64,000 nt of DNA from Rhizobacter sp. Root404. GTDB taxonomy: Bacteria > Pseudomonadota > Gammaproteobacteria > Burkholderiales > Burkholderiaceae_C. Where the stretch lies: assembly GCF_001425865.1 (NCBI RefSeq), contig NZ_LMDS01000004.1, forward strand, positions 2,051,355-2,115,354, given 5' to 3'. The position numbers were made by a program, and so were the translations under genes. The notes under the pieces were generated by a model. It worked only from the letters and a program-made list of their open reading frames with translations, was not told the DNA's origin and ran no database searches. Below are positions 35,292-43,833 of the stretch, in pieces. The number at the start of each line of letters is the position of its first letter. Position 1 is the first letter of the stretch.

Positions 35292-35498
35292 TTAGTGGGG
35301 TGTCGACACTGCTTCCTTAGCCGCGCGACCGGCCTTGGAGTCCGCCGGGGCTAGGCCCTTAGCATGGCAGTAGTCCTCGATGAGGACCTCCAACATGTTG
35401 GAAAGCGTTCGTCGTTCGTGAGCTGCGGCTACCCTGAGAAGCTTCTTCACCCTGGGCGACATCCGCAGGTTGACGACTTCAGTCTTACGCTCAGACAT
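35292..35498 (-). CDS. Ribbon-helix-helix transcriptional regulator
   Basis: Encodes 68 residues. The N-terminal strand KTEVVNLRMSPRVKKLLR followed by two helices (KLLRVAAAHERRTLSNMLEV, LIEDYCHAKG) is the CopG/Arc-type ribbon-helix-helix fold, a DNA-binding dimer. It is the first gene of the methylase-McrBC operon. A perfect 9-bp inverted repeat sits just upstream (35509-35532), the likely site for autorepression, so the protein probably limits expression of the nuclease operon. No toxin gene is adjacent, so a toxin-antitoxin role is less likely. Confidence 0.75.
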   Translation of the reverse strand: MSERKTEVVNLRMSPRVKKLLRVAAAHERRTLSNMLEVLIEDYCHAKGLAPADSKAGRAAKEAVSTPH

Positions 35499-35508
35499 CT
35501 GGTTTGCC

Positions 35509-35532
35509 TACCCATTGCCTTTACAATGGGTA
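35509..35532. promoter_or_regulatory. Palindromic operator before RHH-methylase-McrBC operon
   Basis: TACCCATTG (35509-35517) and CAATGGGTA (35524-35532) are perfect 9-bp inverted repeats around a 6-bp AT-rich centre. The repeat lies 11 bp upstream of the RHH start, in the promoter or leader. RHH dimers bind such repeats. Autoregulation is inferred from position. Confidence 0.6.
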
Positions 35533-35798
35533 GACTGTACCTCACACCCCTAGCTGAAGACAATCTTGGCACCTCGGTAGCTCATGGAATGAGCCATAGC
35601 AATTCTTCGTGGGAGTGACGGCGTTTTGGTCCCTGAAAAAGACCAACTGGCCACTTACCCTCTCACCCACCCTGACTGCCAGCAACTCACGCCCGCCGCG
35701 GACAAGCCACCTGCTCCAGCCCTGCCCCGTCCCTCGACTCCGTAGCAAAGAATGGTGATGCCTGTGAGACTGCGGTGAGAGTGCGAGGCCATATCAAC
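35533..35798. other. Intergenic region, no gene seen
   Basis: These 266 bp lie between the RHH operator and the end of the RecD-like gene. Short open frames here have no ribosome sites or recognisable products. The region should hold the promoter of the RHH-McrBC operon and the end of the recombinase-helicase transcript. No convincing terminator is visible. Confidence 0.4.
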
Positions 35799-38045
35799 TT
35801 AGTCACACGAGCCACCCACCGACGCACGCATCAGCGCCGCCAAGTGCAAGTCGAGCGCGATGTGCCTCGATGCAGCTCGCGGCGGGGCAAGCGTCGCTGC
35901 TCGCGCGGCATCAACGTCTCCTACTAGAAGCACCTGGGTCTGGGCCCGTGTGAGGGCCGTGTAGAGCAGGGTACGGTCCAACAGCTTGGAGCCTGTCACA
36001 GGGACGATGACACGCTTCCACTGTGAACCCTGTGCCTTGTGCACCGTGACCGCGTAGCCCAGCTCAATGTCTTCTAGCATGTCAACGGTGAGCGGTCGGC
36101 GCTGACCATCGTCCCATTCGACCCACGCCAGTCCCAGGCTGGTCTCTTGTCCGGCATCGTCATGCAGGACGCACGGTGTGTCCTCGACCTCTACGACGGT
36201 GCCTAGCGAGCCGTTCTGTAGACCCAGCGACCACAGGTTGCGAGTGCAGAGCACGGTGTCACCCAGCCGCAGGCCAACGCACTCCTCGCAGTCAAACTCG
36301 ACGTTCCAGCACTTGACTTCGGCCGCGCCAGCCGTGAACCGTTCTTGGCAGAGCGCATTCAGATTCTTCGTGCCCGCCGGCCCATTGCGCACTGCGCCAA
36401 GCACTTGACTGTTGCCGCGGTCGAGCGCAAGCAACTCGACAACAGTGCCGCCAATCAACTCTGGAGCACAAGGCAAGAACGCCACCTCGGCGGTCTCGTC
36501 TTCGGCGAACGAGGGCCAGCGCCCTGCGCGAATATCAGTGGCCGCAGCGGCGATGCTGCCACCGTAGCGCTTAACCGTTCTCAGCTCGATGCCGGGCACG
36601 CCGGGCACGCCGCTAAGCGCATGCAGCACCAGGCCCGGGCCCACCGGCATTAGCTGGTGGGGGTCACCGACCAGTACGAGCCTCACATGGCGTGGCAACC
36701 CCGCGCAAATGCGACTCATCGAGATGACGTCCACCATGCTGGCCTCGTCAATCACCAGTACCGCGGGACCATCGAGTGGGGCTTCGTCGTAGCTCCTAAG
36801 GAAGCTAGCGATGGTGGCCGCACTCCGACCTGTCGCCTCTTGCATGCGTTTGGCGGCTCGGCCGGCCAGTGCCACTTGGACCACGCGCAGCCCCGCTCGG
36901 TCGTAGAGCCGATACAGCGCACGTAGCACCGTGGTCTTGCCAACGCCAGCGCCACCCGTGATGCAGAGGAACTCGTGGCGAGCTGCAGCATGGATGGCTG
37001 CACGCTGCTCGTCGTTGAGTTCGATACCGTCAACGGCACGGACTTCCGCAATCAGTTGGTCCACGGAGTCGGGCGGCAGCAGTGGGGTGAGTTTCCGCGC
37101 CAACCGCTCATGCACGGTCTGCGCAATCTGCCGCTCCATCACCATGGCACCCAGCGGCTGCAGGCCGTGGTAGCCCTTGACGAAGCTGCCGTTGCTCAAC
37201 CCAGCCGACAAAACCGCCGACAGCTGGTCCCGCCACCGCACCCCTTGAGGTGGCTTGCCTAGCAAGGGGCCAATCCGGTCCAGGAGGTCTGCCGAAAGCA
37301 TTGCTGTGTGACCCTCGGCAAACAGGCGGTAGCAAGCCTCTTCGGCAGCGCCCTGCAATCGACGCGGGTCGTCCGGCTCGACACCGAATTGCGCAACGGC
37401 GAGGCGGTCGACCTCCTTCCATCCAGCACAGAATGACAACAACCGGTAGGGGTCCTCTTCGATGCGCTGCGCCGCATCGCCGCCGAAGAAAGTCAGCACC
37501 TTGCGGCCCACTCGCGCCTCGAACCCTTGGGCCTGAAGCCACTGCAACGTGCGGGACACGCCCTGTAGTGACCATGCCAACACAAGACGCTGAGCAATCT
37601 CTACCGTTAATGCCGCAGACAATGCCCCCTCATCCGCCGCGTCCAGCAACTCGTACAGCCGCTCACCGAACGTGTCCCAGAGCCGGCGCGCCTTGACGGT
37701 GCCAATGCCCTCGAACGCCGGGTTGTCGGACAGAAAGGCAATGATGTGTTCGCCTGACGGACGCGCGAGCGCAGCCTCTTCGGCCTCGACCTGGCACTCT
37801 GTCATCTGGAACCCATTGGCAGAAACCTGCCGTTCCACGAAGGGCCCCCGCACGTGCCACCATTGACCACGCTCGACGCGCACTGCGCCAATGACAGCTC
37901 CGGATGCTCGAACGACAATGTAGGCGCCCGCGTCAGTGGCGAGACCGTTGCTGTCGACTGGCACGCCGGTGAAAATGGCCCCGCCGAATCCGCGGGGGTT
38001 CTGAGACCGGACGCCTGATACCCGAACGGTGATTGACGAGCTCAA
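35799..38045 (-). CDS. RecD2-like SF1B DNA helicase
   Basis: Encodes 748 residues, similar in size to RecD2/TraA-type helicases without partner RecBC. An N-terminal ~330-residue region contains helix-hairpin-helix-like segments (NPAFEGIGTVKARRLWDTFG) and is followed by the helicase core: LNDEQRAAI, Walker A CITGGAGVGKTTVLRALYR (~361-379), VLVIDEASMVDVISMSRI, LVLVGDPHQLMPVGPG, and the C-terminal VTVHKAQGSQWKRVIVPV and LLYTALTRAQTQVLLVGD. It is a 5'-3' helicase by family. It starts inside the stop of the preceding small gene, making it the sixth gene of the recombinase operon, which suggests a role in island excision, transfer or replication. Confidence 0.85.
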   Translation of the reverse strand: MSSSITVRVSGVRSQNPRGFGGAIFTGVPVDSNGLATDAGAYIVVRASGAVIGAVRVERGQWWHVRGPFVERQVSANGFQMTECQVEAEEAALARPSGEHIIAFLSDNPAFEGIGTVKARRLWDTFGERLYELLDAADEGALSAALTVEIAQRLVLAWSLQGVSRTLQWLQAQGFEARVGRKVLTFFGGDAAQRIEEDPYRLLSFCAGWKEVDRLAVAQFGVEPDDPRRLQGAAEEACYRLFAEGHTAMLSADLLDRIGPLLGKPPQGVRWRDQLSAVLSAGLSNGSFVKGYHGLQPLGAMVMERQIAQTVHERLARKLTPLLPPDSVDQLIAEVRAVDGIELNDEQRAAIHAAARHEFLCITGGAGVGKTTVLRALYRLYDRAGLRVVQVALAGRAAKRMQEATGRSAATIASFLRSYDEAPLDGPAVLVIDEASMVDVISMSRICAGLPRHVRLVLVGDPHQLMPVGPGLVLHALSGVPGVPGIELRTVKRYGGSIAAAATDIRAGRWPSFAEDETAEVAFLPCAPELIGGTVVELLALDRGNSQVLGAVRNGPAGTKNLNALCQERFTAGAAEVKCWNVEFDCEECVGLRLGDTVLCTRNLWSLGLQNGSLGTVVEVEDTPCVLHDDAGQETSLGLAWVEWDDGQRRPLTVDMLEDIELGYAVTVHKAQGSQWKRVIVPVTGSKLLDRTLLYTALTRAQTQVLLVGDVDAARAATLAPPRAASRHIALDLHLAALMRASVGGSCD

Positions 38046-38479
38046 CGCGGCAACCTCCCGGTTTCCGCCAGGGCTTCCTGAAGCAATGCATAGCGCGACA
38101 GGGCACGCTTGACCTCGACAAGTTCGGCGCGCAGGCTAGCGTTTTCCTGTTCGAGACGTTTGAGCCGCTCCGCGTCGCGGGCGCCACCAACCCCCTCAGC
38201 CTGTCGAGTTCGGACCTCCAACGGGGTTCCCGTGGCGTCAATGGCGAGCTTTGGAAGGACGCCACGCTCCCGCAGGACTACCTCGAGTTCTTTGAGGGTG
38301 ACGCGGACGCGTGGGTTCTGGCTTAGGACTGACTTTGCGAATCCGCACTCTGCAGCGATGTCGGTTCGAGAGAGCACGCCTCGCGACACCAACGACCGGA
38401 AGTCATCGTCGGTCTTCGAGGCCACCCAGGTCGTAAATCTGCGGACGTTCTCTTCTGCCACCTGCTGTCCGTTTGCCAT
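38042..38479 (-). CDS. Small coiled-coil protein of recombinase operon
   Basis: Encodes 145 residues. It starts MANGQQVAEENVRRFTTWVA, then DDFRSLVSRGVLSRTDIAAE with a possible HTH (SRTDIAAECGFAKSVLSQNP), and ends in a coiled coil (RLKRLEQENASLRAELVEVK). The N-terminal pattern resembles, from memory, the VPA1267 family found next to multi-recombinase integration modules. Start and stop both overlap neighbours (TGATG with the gene before, ATGA with the RecD-like gene after). Probably an accessory DNA-binding factor for integration. Confidence 0.6.
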   Translation of the reverse strand: MANGQQVAEENVRRFTTWVASKTDDDFRSLVSRGVLSRTDIAAECGFAKSVLSQNPRVRVTLKELEVVLRERGVLPKLAIDATGTPLEVRTRQAEGVGGARDAERLKRLEQENASLRAELVEVKRALSRYALLQEALAETGRLPR

Positions 38480-38913
38480 CAGTCTTCCCCCTTGGTTCGG
38501 TCGCGCTGTGGCTTTGCAAGAGGCGCGTTAAGCATCGTCATGGTGACGCCCTTGCGCTCCGCGTTCAGCGCCCAGGTCACGAACTGCTCCTTGAGGAGCG
38601 CGTTCTCCTGCTTGAGGCGGTCTACCTTCGATTGAAGACGGGTCGCCTGCTCGAGCGCGGCACGTACACGCTCGTCGCGAGGCGACGCAAGTTCGCTCTT
38701 GCTTGCACTTCGAAGTACTTCCTTCTTGAGGGAGAAGGCATTGGCGACCTCGGAATACTCAGCAAGCGTGAAGCGCGAATATGCAATGCCGGATGCCTTC
38801 TCGACCGCCGCCAGAAGTAGGTCCCAGGTCAGCTTGCCCTTCCAGTTGTCGAGCGTTTCGAGGACAGCCTGGATAAGTTCCGGAGTCAGGTCCGGGGCGC
38901 GTGTCTTCTTCAT
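38479..38913 (-). CDS. Small coiled-coil protein after recombinase trio
   Basis: Encodes 144 residues. It is helical, with LTPELIQAVLETLDNWKGKL and a SGIAYSRFTLAEYSEVANAF segment that could be a small HTH, followed by a coiled coil (RLQSKVDRLKQENALLKEQF) and a basic tail. Position and layout recall the third, small protein (TnpC or similar) of Tn554-like and other multi-recombinase elements, which directs orientation or frequency of integration. It overlaps the third recombinase gene by 4 bp. No closer family recognised. Confidence 0.55.
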   Translation of the reverse strand: MKKTRAPDLTPELIQAVLETLDNWKGKLTWDLLLAAVEKASGIAYSRFTLAEYSEVANAFSLKKEVLRSASKSELASPRDERVRAALEQATRLQSKVDRLKQENALLKEQFVTWALNAERKGVTMTMLNAPLAKPQRDRTKGED

Positions 38914-40922
38914 TTCAGCCGCACCTTCTTGTTGCCTCTAATAACGTGGATGGGCTTCGCATCGGCATTGGTGATGAGTGAGGCATTCGCGATATTGAGC
39001 CGAATCCGTGCACCGACTGGCACGTTGGGGTCAGCCAGAATCTTCAGCAGCGCATTGACTCGCTCAAGTGTTTTGAGTTGATGGGCAACCCAGATGTCGG
39101 CACCGTATTCCTCCTCTGTCACGGCCTTTCTGGCCTCCATAAGCAGAAGCGCCGTTTCGGCCTTAAGGCTGCGAAGGTTGCGCTCTTTTTGTTCGTCACC
39201 TTTGATGCACTCCTGCTCCTCGCAGTTGACGCAGTCGGAGTACATCTGACATGGCTCACTCGCGAAGTCGTGCATGCATGAGCCGTACTCCGTGGAGTGC
39301 GCAGCGGTCGGGTTCGCGAGAGGAAAGTCGCTGCGACGAATCAGCTGCCTCGGTTCCTTCGCGACGAGCGCTCCGTTCATGCCTGCCCTCAGGGCACGGC
39401 TGATGGGCTCCTGCACCTCATCCGAGGTCATGTGGTCATACGCTCGGTTCTGAGAAACGTCCTTTCGTCCGGAGAACAGTGCAATCTCCGCACTGCTCAT
39501 GCCGCCCATCTGCGCAAGCATGTTGAGGTAGTGACGCAGACAGTGGCTGGCAATTTCAATCGGCGAGCCATCATCTTCGGTGTAGTTGAACTTGTCGAAG
39601 ATGCTGGGTTGTCCCTCTGGTCGCGTCAGGTTGTAGGTGACTGCGCCGTAGTCCACGCAGACGAACATACAAAGAAGCGACCTCCGGACGGAGTCAAGTT
39701 CGTGGGTGCGGGATATGGCGATTGCATTCTTGCAGAGCAACTCAGGAGCACCAGGCATGTATGGGAAGGTCGCCGGCAGCATCGAAATGACAGCTGCTTC
39801 TACATCGGAGTAGCGAAACCCGACTCGCCACCCGTCAAGTGAGACCCTGCTCAACTTTTTGGTGATGGTCGCCCATTCGTAGGCAGTCCTTGCTGCATCT
39901 ACACTTGTCTCGCCGTACAGGATGAGGCTGAGCTCTTGACGGGTGAGGATGTCGTGACCTCGAAGATGCTCCGCGTCCCGATGCAGGTACAGCGTGCCTG
40001 GGTTCTCGGTGTACCAATCGGCCAGTTGTTGCGCTGGCGTGCTGAGCTTGAGCAGGTTGTTAACAGCTCGCTCGGCAATGGGAACCATCTCCGTTGGCAA
40101 CCACTTCACTGTGTCATTTGCCCCCTTCGAGCCCGGCCATCTAAGCCCCATTTTTCCGACGAATCGACCGTCACCTTTGACGACGCAATTGCGCACTAGA
40201 CGCAAGACCTCATTGATGCGCTCAGGCGCGCACGTCATGAGCGCTGTATAGCTCGACACCAGAACGTCGCGCGGCTCAACTGCGGAATGAAAGATGCCCG
40301 CCAAAGCACGCAAAGCGGCAGCCGAAGGTAGCCTGTCCTGTCTTGCCTTGAGTGCCTCCTTCGATATCCGTGAGCCGAGCGGCTTGGGCCTCGCAGCAGT
40401 ACTTGCCCATGGCTGGCGCATCGAAATGAAGCCGCTCTTCCTCATCATTTCAGCGATGAGTTCCAGCTGCCCCGCGATGTTGTACGTAGTGGTTACGCTC
40501 ATGCCTCGGCGGGCGAGTTCCACGGCGCCGTCCAAGACTTCGTGGGTCACAGCGGTGGGTCGAGAGCTATCCGTTCTTTCGCGCAAGGCCGCCTCGAGAA
40601 ACCGCAACGCCATGACCCTGCTCATGTGGGACGCCACCGGCCGTCGGTCTTGCAGGTAGACAAGCGTGGCCTTGCCAAAGTCCAGGAAAGGTTGGGGTAG
40701 CAATGGTCGGTTAAGACGGCTCTGTGCAGCCTCCATCGTGCTGAACACTGCCCTCAGCATCTTGTTATGCCCTTTGACGCGCCCAAGGTCCCATACGTCT
40801 TGGTCAAACTGCGTTCGAGCACCGAGGACATCGGACTGTCGACATAGCTCAATAAAGGCGTCCAGGTTGGCCTGCCCGCCGAGTTCAATCCGTGGAGTGA
40901 AGTGAAGAACGTCTGCTTTCAT
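38910..40922 (-). CDS. Tyrosine recombinase 3, large, with C-terminal Cys cluster
   Basis: Encodes 670 residues, much longer than a phage integrase. The catalytic residues are readable: Arg235 in TCAPERINEVLRL, the HCLRHYLNMLAQMG box (His460, Arg463), and Tyr495 in SQNRAYDHMTS. A ~200-residue insert separates the first Arg from the second box. After the active site comes a cysteine cluster (C549, C558, C564, C567, C572) that may bind zinc, then a helical tail. It overlaps recombinase 2 and the next small gene by 4 bp each. The three recombinases probably act together in integration and excision of the island. Confidence 0.8.
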   Translation of the reverse strand: MKADVLHFTPRIELGGQANLDAFIELCRQSDVLGARTQFDQDVWDLGRVKGHNKMLRAVFSTMEAAQSRLNRPLLPQPFLDFGKATLVYLQDRRPVASHMSRVMALRFLEAALRERTDSSRPTAVTHEVLDGAVELARRGMSVTTTYNIAGQLELIAEMMRKSGFISMRQPWASTAARPKPLGSRISKEALKARQDRLPSAAALRALAGIFHSAVEPRDVLVSSYTALMTCAPERINEVLRLVRNCVVKGDGRFVGKMGLRWPGSKGANDTVKWLPTEMVPIAERAVNNLLKLSTPAQQLADWYTENPGTLYLHRDAEHLRGHDILTRQELSLILYGETSVDAARTAYEWATITKKLSRVSLDGWRVGFRYSDVEAAVISMLPATFPYMPGAPELLCKNAIAISRTHELDSVRRSLLCMFVCVDYGAVTYNLTRPEGQPSIFDKFNYTEDDGSPIEIASHCLRHYLNMLAQMGGMSSAEIALFSGRKDVSQNRAYDHMTSDEVQEPISRALRAGMNGALVAKEPRQLIRRSDFPLANPTAAHSTEYGSCMHDFASEPCQMYSDCVNCEEQECIKGDEQKERNLRSLKAETALLLMEARKAVTEEEYGADIWVAHQLKTLERVNALLKILADPNVPVGARIRLNIANASLITNADAKPIHVIRGNKKVRLK

Positions 40923-42463
40923 GCAGCGTCTCTAGCGGCCTTCGAAGCGCGGGCCTGAGCACACTCAGCAATGACCTCGCGGACTGCTTCAATCGCAGCA
41001 TCGTTGATGGCGGCCATTCGCTCGTCGTTGGGCCACTTCGCTCGGTCCGCTTCGAGGCGCTCCAGAACTGCTTCGTGAGGTCCGTCGAGCCATGGCTCGA
41101 ACCTAAAGCACGAGTAACAGGCGACGGGCTTGTTAAAGGCGCATTCTTGTCCCTTGCCAGCGCAGCTTGCGAGGGGCTTGACGGACACACGGAAGTCGAT
41201 GATTCGACTGCCCAGCTCTCCCTTGTGCGTAGAGTGGGCTTCGTCCTCGACCAGGCGGCCCGTGAATGCACGCGCGAGTGGTGCGAGCTGGCGCCCCATC
41301 GCCTTGTCAATGTTGTCAACAATGGTAGGCGATGCCTCGAAGTAGACGTCCACGTGCTGGAGGTCTACGTGGCCCAACCTCTCCGCGATTTCGGCTCGTC
41401 CGGCGCCTTCTTCGGCAAGGCGTGTCCCGAAGGTCGACCGAAACCGCTTGGAATTGACAGGAACGGGGGCAAAGTCCAATCGTGAGCTTTGGGGCGCAAC
41501 CTTTCCCACAACCCGAGTAAACGCAGCAGACAGCATGTCCCGGGTGCAGTGCCCCTTGAACGGGTCACCTTCCTGCCGGAGCTGACCGCGTGCACTCCCC
41601 GGGGCGACTTCGCTGTCAAGGAAGAGCGGTGCTTCATCGTTATGACCCATCGCACGGTGGTTGTCGATATGCTCCAGGACAAGTCGACCAGTCTGAGGAC
41701 TTAGTCGAAAGCTGACGAATGAAGCGCGGGCATGCTCTAAGCGCGTCTTTGCTTGAGGGAGGTTAAGGATGTAAGCGCCGTCGCGGACCTCGAGGTCTTT
41801 CGCCTTGAGTGAAGCGTACTGTGAGATTCGTCCCCCGCATGCGAAGAGCAGACGTGTCAGAACCGCAGCCCAGCGCGGTAGGTCGCCCGACCCATAAGCC
41901 ACGTCCACCGCCTTGTACAAGGCGGTGTACTCTTCCTCAGTGAAGGGCCCCTCAACGGGGTCTCGCTGTCTGACAGCGGCCCCTTTTTCATTGCCCGGCT
42001 TGCGTCGTTCTCGCAGGTACCGCGCGCACTCCGCATCGACGCCCGGTAGTTCAAGCGCTTGCCACTTTTGAAGCAATACGTTCAAGGTTCCAAGACGCCA
42101 CTTCTGGTGCGCGTCCAGCCTCGCAAAGTAGTTTGAGACTTCAATTGCTGTGATAGTCACAAGAGGCGAGTCACGCTCTCGCCCCGTCAGAAAGTGAACG
42201 AAGGCGTTGTGCAGGTTTTGCACATGCGACGCAGAGCTTTTCTTGGCGAAGACGTGCAGCGTGTATTTGAGGGAAAAGACCGGTACTGTCGCTGGCAGCT
42301 CAAAGCGCCGAAAGTCCAGCCTCACCTCGAATGGACCGTCGAGCCACTCCCATACGTCGTCGTTGGGTCGGAACGCCACGCCGCTGCGAGTGAACGCAAC
42401 CTCAGGTAATACGCGCGTAGACCCGAGTGCTCCTTGACTAGCCTTTGTCGTCAAGCGTGACAT
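40919..42463 (-). CDS. Tyrosine recombinase 2, with C-terminal Cys cluster
   Basis: Encodes 514 residues. An N-terminal SAM-like core-binding region (~60-150) is followed by the catalytic domain: Arg212 in FACGGRISQYASL, the box SKRFRSTFGTRLAEEG, GHVDLQHVDVYFE with His365 and Tyr374. In the second box the usual His of HXXR is Lys339. A four-cysteine cluster (C434, C441, C449, C452) near CAGKGQECAFNKPVACYSCF resembles the zinc knuckles seen in Tn554 TnpB-like recombinases. It overlaps recombinase 1 by 26 bp and recombinase 3 by 4 bp. Confidence 0.82.
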   Translation of the reverse strand: MSRLTTKASQGALGSTRVLPEVAFTRSGVAFRPNDDVWEWLDGPFEVRLDFRRFELPATVPVFSLKYTLHVFAKKSSASHVQNLHNAFVHFLTGRERDSPLVTITAIEVSNYFARLDAHQKWRLGTLNVLLQKWQALELPGVDAECARYLRERRKPGNEKGAAVRQRDPVEGPFTEEEYTALYKAVDVAYGSGDLPRWAAVLTRLLFACGGRISQYASLKAKDLEVRDGAYILNLPQAKTRLEHARASFVSFRLSPQTGRLVLEHIDNHRAMGHNDEAPLFLDSEVAPGSARGQLRQEGDPFKGHCTRDMLSAAFTRVVGKVAPQSSRLDFAPVPVNSKRFRSTFGTRLAEEGAGRAEIAERLGHVDLQHVDVYFEASPTIVDNIDKAMGRQLAPLARAFTGRLVEDEAHSTHKGELGSRIIDFRVSVKPLASCAGKGQECAFNKPVACYSCFRFEPWLDGPHEAVLERLEADRAKWPNDERMAAINDAAIEAVREVIAECAQARASKAARDAA

Positions 42464-43697
42464 CCAGCTTCTCCTGCAGCTTCAGTGCGAGTTCCTGTCC
42501 CTTCTTCGCGACATGTCGCCGGGTATAGGTGGCGCTCGTCTCGGAGTTGTCCGCCCAGCCTTGCTGGGTGTTGCGGGCTCGTTGCTCTGTGACTTCTGAC
42601 AGGCCCATTGCGTCGGCCTCCTCGGAGAAGCGCTCGTTCCACGTGTGTCGCAGTACGTGGCCTGTAAGCGTTACCGGGAGACCGGGACAGGCTTCGCGCA
42701 ACTGGCGAAAGAGCTTGTCGATGGACTGCATTGATAGCGCGTCGCCTTCGTCGGACACGATGACTTGAGGAATGGCACGCGCAGCCTTGATGCCTCTTCG
42801 TTCCTTAAGATAGGCCTGGAGCATGCGCATGATGCCGGGCAGCAGTTCGATTTCTCGGTCGCCGGTCTTGGTGTTCGGCTGCGTCGTGCGCGTGTCCACC
42901 GCTGCATCCGCCCGACGCACGATGCGCAACTTCGGCTGGTTCGGATGGATGTCGCCAATCTGCATGCCAAGTAGCTCACCGCGACGCATGCCGGTTGCCA
43001 GCAAAAGAACGACGATGAGCCAGTTCCGCCTGCGCACGAAGCCACGCTTCCAAGGGTTGTCGGGCGAGTCCGGATGCACGACCGAAATCACTCGAGCCTG
43101 CTCATCGACGCTTAGGCCCACGCGGGCGCCCAGCTTGGCTCGCCTCGGGACCTCCGGGATGTGCGTTCGAAGGGCAGCAAGGGCTCGTGCCGTATCGACC
43201 TCGAGGTCTTGCCGCTTGTCCCGCGGGAGGCCGTCGCCAACGTAGGCCGAAATGAACTGCAGGTAGTCAGCGATGTACCGCAACCGAGAGGCTTGGGTCT
43301 GGATGTCGACCGCCCGGCGCTCAGGCCTGTGTTTGCTCCTGCGCATCGCGATGCGCGCGATATTGACGACATTTGATTTGCGAACAGTGCTCTGGTCCTC
43401 CTCCAAGTCGTCGACCCGGTACTGGGCGGCGGCCGCCACGCGGTCGAGTTCCGTGATGGAGAGGAAGCGACCCTCGGCTAGAAGCTCGAGCAGATTGACC
43501 TCCGCCGCATCCAACTGCCGATACAGCAACGCTAGGGTTGCGCAGACGGAATGAATCGTGTTGGCCGCGCGCCCCCGCCTTCGGTACTTGTCCAAGTACA
43601 ACGTGACTTCGTGGACTGGAAGCCCGCAAGGGACCTGCAGAAGGGAGTGACGTTCACCGTTCTGGAAGCGAAGGCGCTGTGCAACAAACTGCGGCAT
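42438..43697 (-). CDS. Tyrosine recombinase 1
   Basis: Encodes 419 residues, first gene of the six-gene recombinase-helicase operon and nearest to the island end. Catalytic residues: Arg228 in LLATGMRRGELLGM, HVLRHTW (His337, Arg340), Trp371 in place of the second His, and Tyr381 in SATYTRRH. It is a complete integrase by these residues. The start is 136 bp from the core ssb gene, and an inverted repeat with a 7-bp centre sits upstream (43726-43744). It is transcribed away from the island end, as is usual for integrases close to the attachment site. Confidence 0.85.
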   Translation of the reverse strand: MPQFVAQRLRFQNGERHSLLQVPCGLPVHEVTLYLDKYRRRGRAANTIHSVCATLALLYRQLDAAEVNLLELLAEGRFLSITELDRVAAAAQYRVDDLEEDQSTVRKSNVVNIARIAMRRSKHRPERRAVDIQTQASRLRYIADYLQFISAYVGDGLPRDKRQDLEVDTARALAALRTHIPEVPRRAKLGARVGLSVDEQARVISVVHPDSPDNPWKRGFVRRRNWLIVVLLLATGMRRGELLGMQIGDIHPNQPKLRIVRRADAAVDTRTTQPNTKTGDREIELLPGIMRMLQAYLKERRGIKAARAIPQVIVSDEGDALSMQSIDKLFRQLREACPGLPVTLTGHVLRHTWNERFSEEADAMGLSEVTEQRARNTQQGWADNSETSATYTRRHVAKKGQELALKLQEKLDVTLDDKG

Positions 43698-43725
43698 GTA
43701 CCCACCGTCCGTTCATAGTAGTGGT

Positions 43726-43744
43726 TTAGTCCAATAGAGACTAA
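43726..43744. repeat. Core-site-like inverted repeat at island right end
   Basis: TTAGTC and GACTAA flank a 7-bp centre (CAATAGA). Tyrosine recombinase core sites have this form: short inverted arms around a 6-8 bp crossover. It lies between the first recombinase gene and the ssb terminator, where the right attachment site is expected. No matching copy was found at the left end, so the assignment is tentative. Confidence 0.4.
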
Positions 43745-43768
43745 CACACAAAAATAAACTGTGGGTAA

Positions 43769-43803
43769 AGAAAAAAGGCCCGCTCTCCAATGGAGAACGG
43801 GCC
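43769..43803 (-). terminator. Intrinsic terminator of ssb
   Basis: On the minus strand a 12-bp stem (GGCCCGTTCTCC with GGAGAGCGGGCC, one G-T pair, 3-nt loop) is followed by TTTTTTCTTT. It lies 30 bp after the ssb stop codon. It appears to be the last core feature before the island. Confidence 0.85.
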
Positions 43804-43833
43804 TGAATCAACGAAAAAGACCGCAAGTAGCAA

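Larger units (their letters stand above)
18790..43760. mobile_element. Genomic island with defence cargo
   Basis: A block of about 25 kb between the cytochrome operon and the ssb terminator differs from both flanks: visibly lower GC, more A/T third positions and different gene content. It carries three tandem tyrosine recombinases at the right end and a cargo of helicases, DNA methylases, McrBC, a ubiquitin-like conjugation system and small unknown genes. The left limit lies between 18782 and 19030, the right limit between 43698 and 43768. No tRNA flanks it. Exact ends and a target duplication are not identified. Confidence 0.85.

Noticed and set aside
35542..35748. 68-codon open frame in the gap after the RHH operator
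   Set aside because: No ribosome site, no recognisable protein features, and it lies across the likely promoter region.
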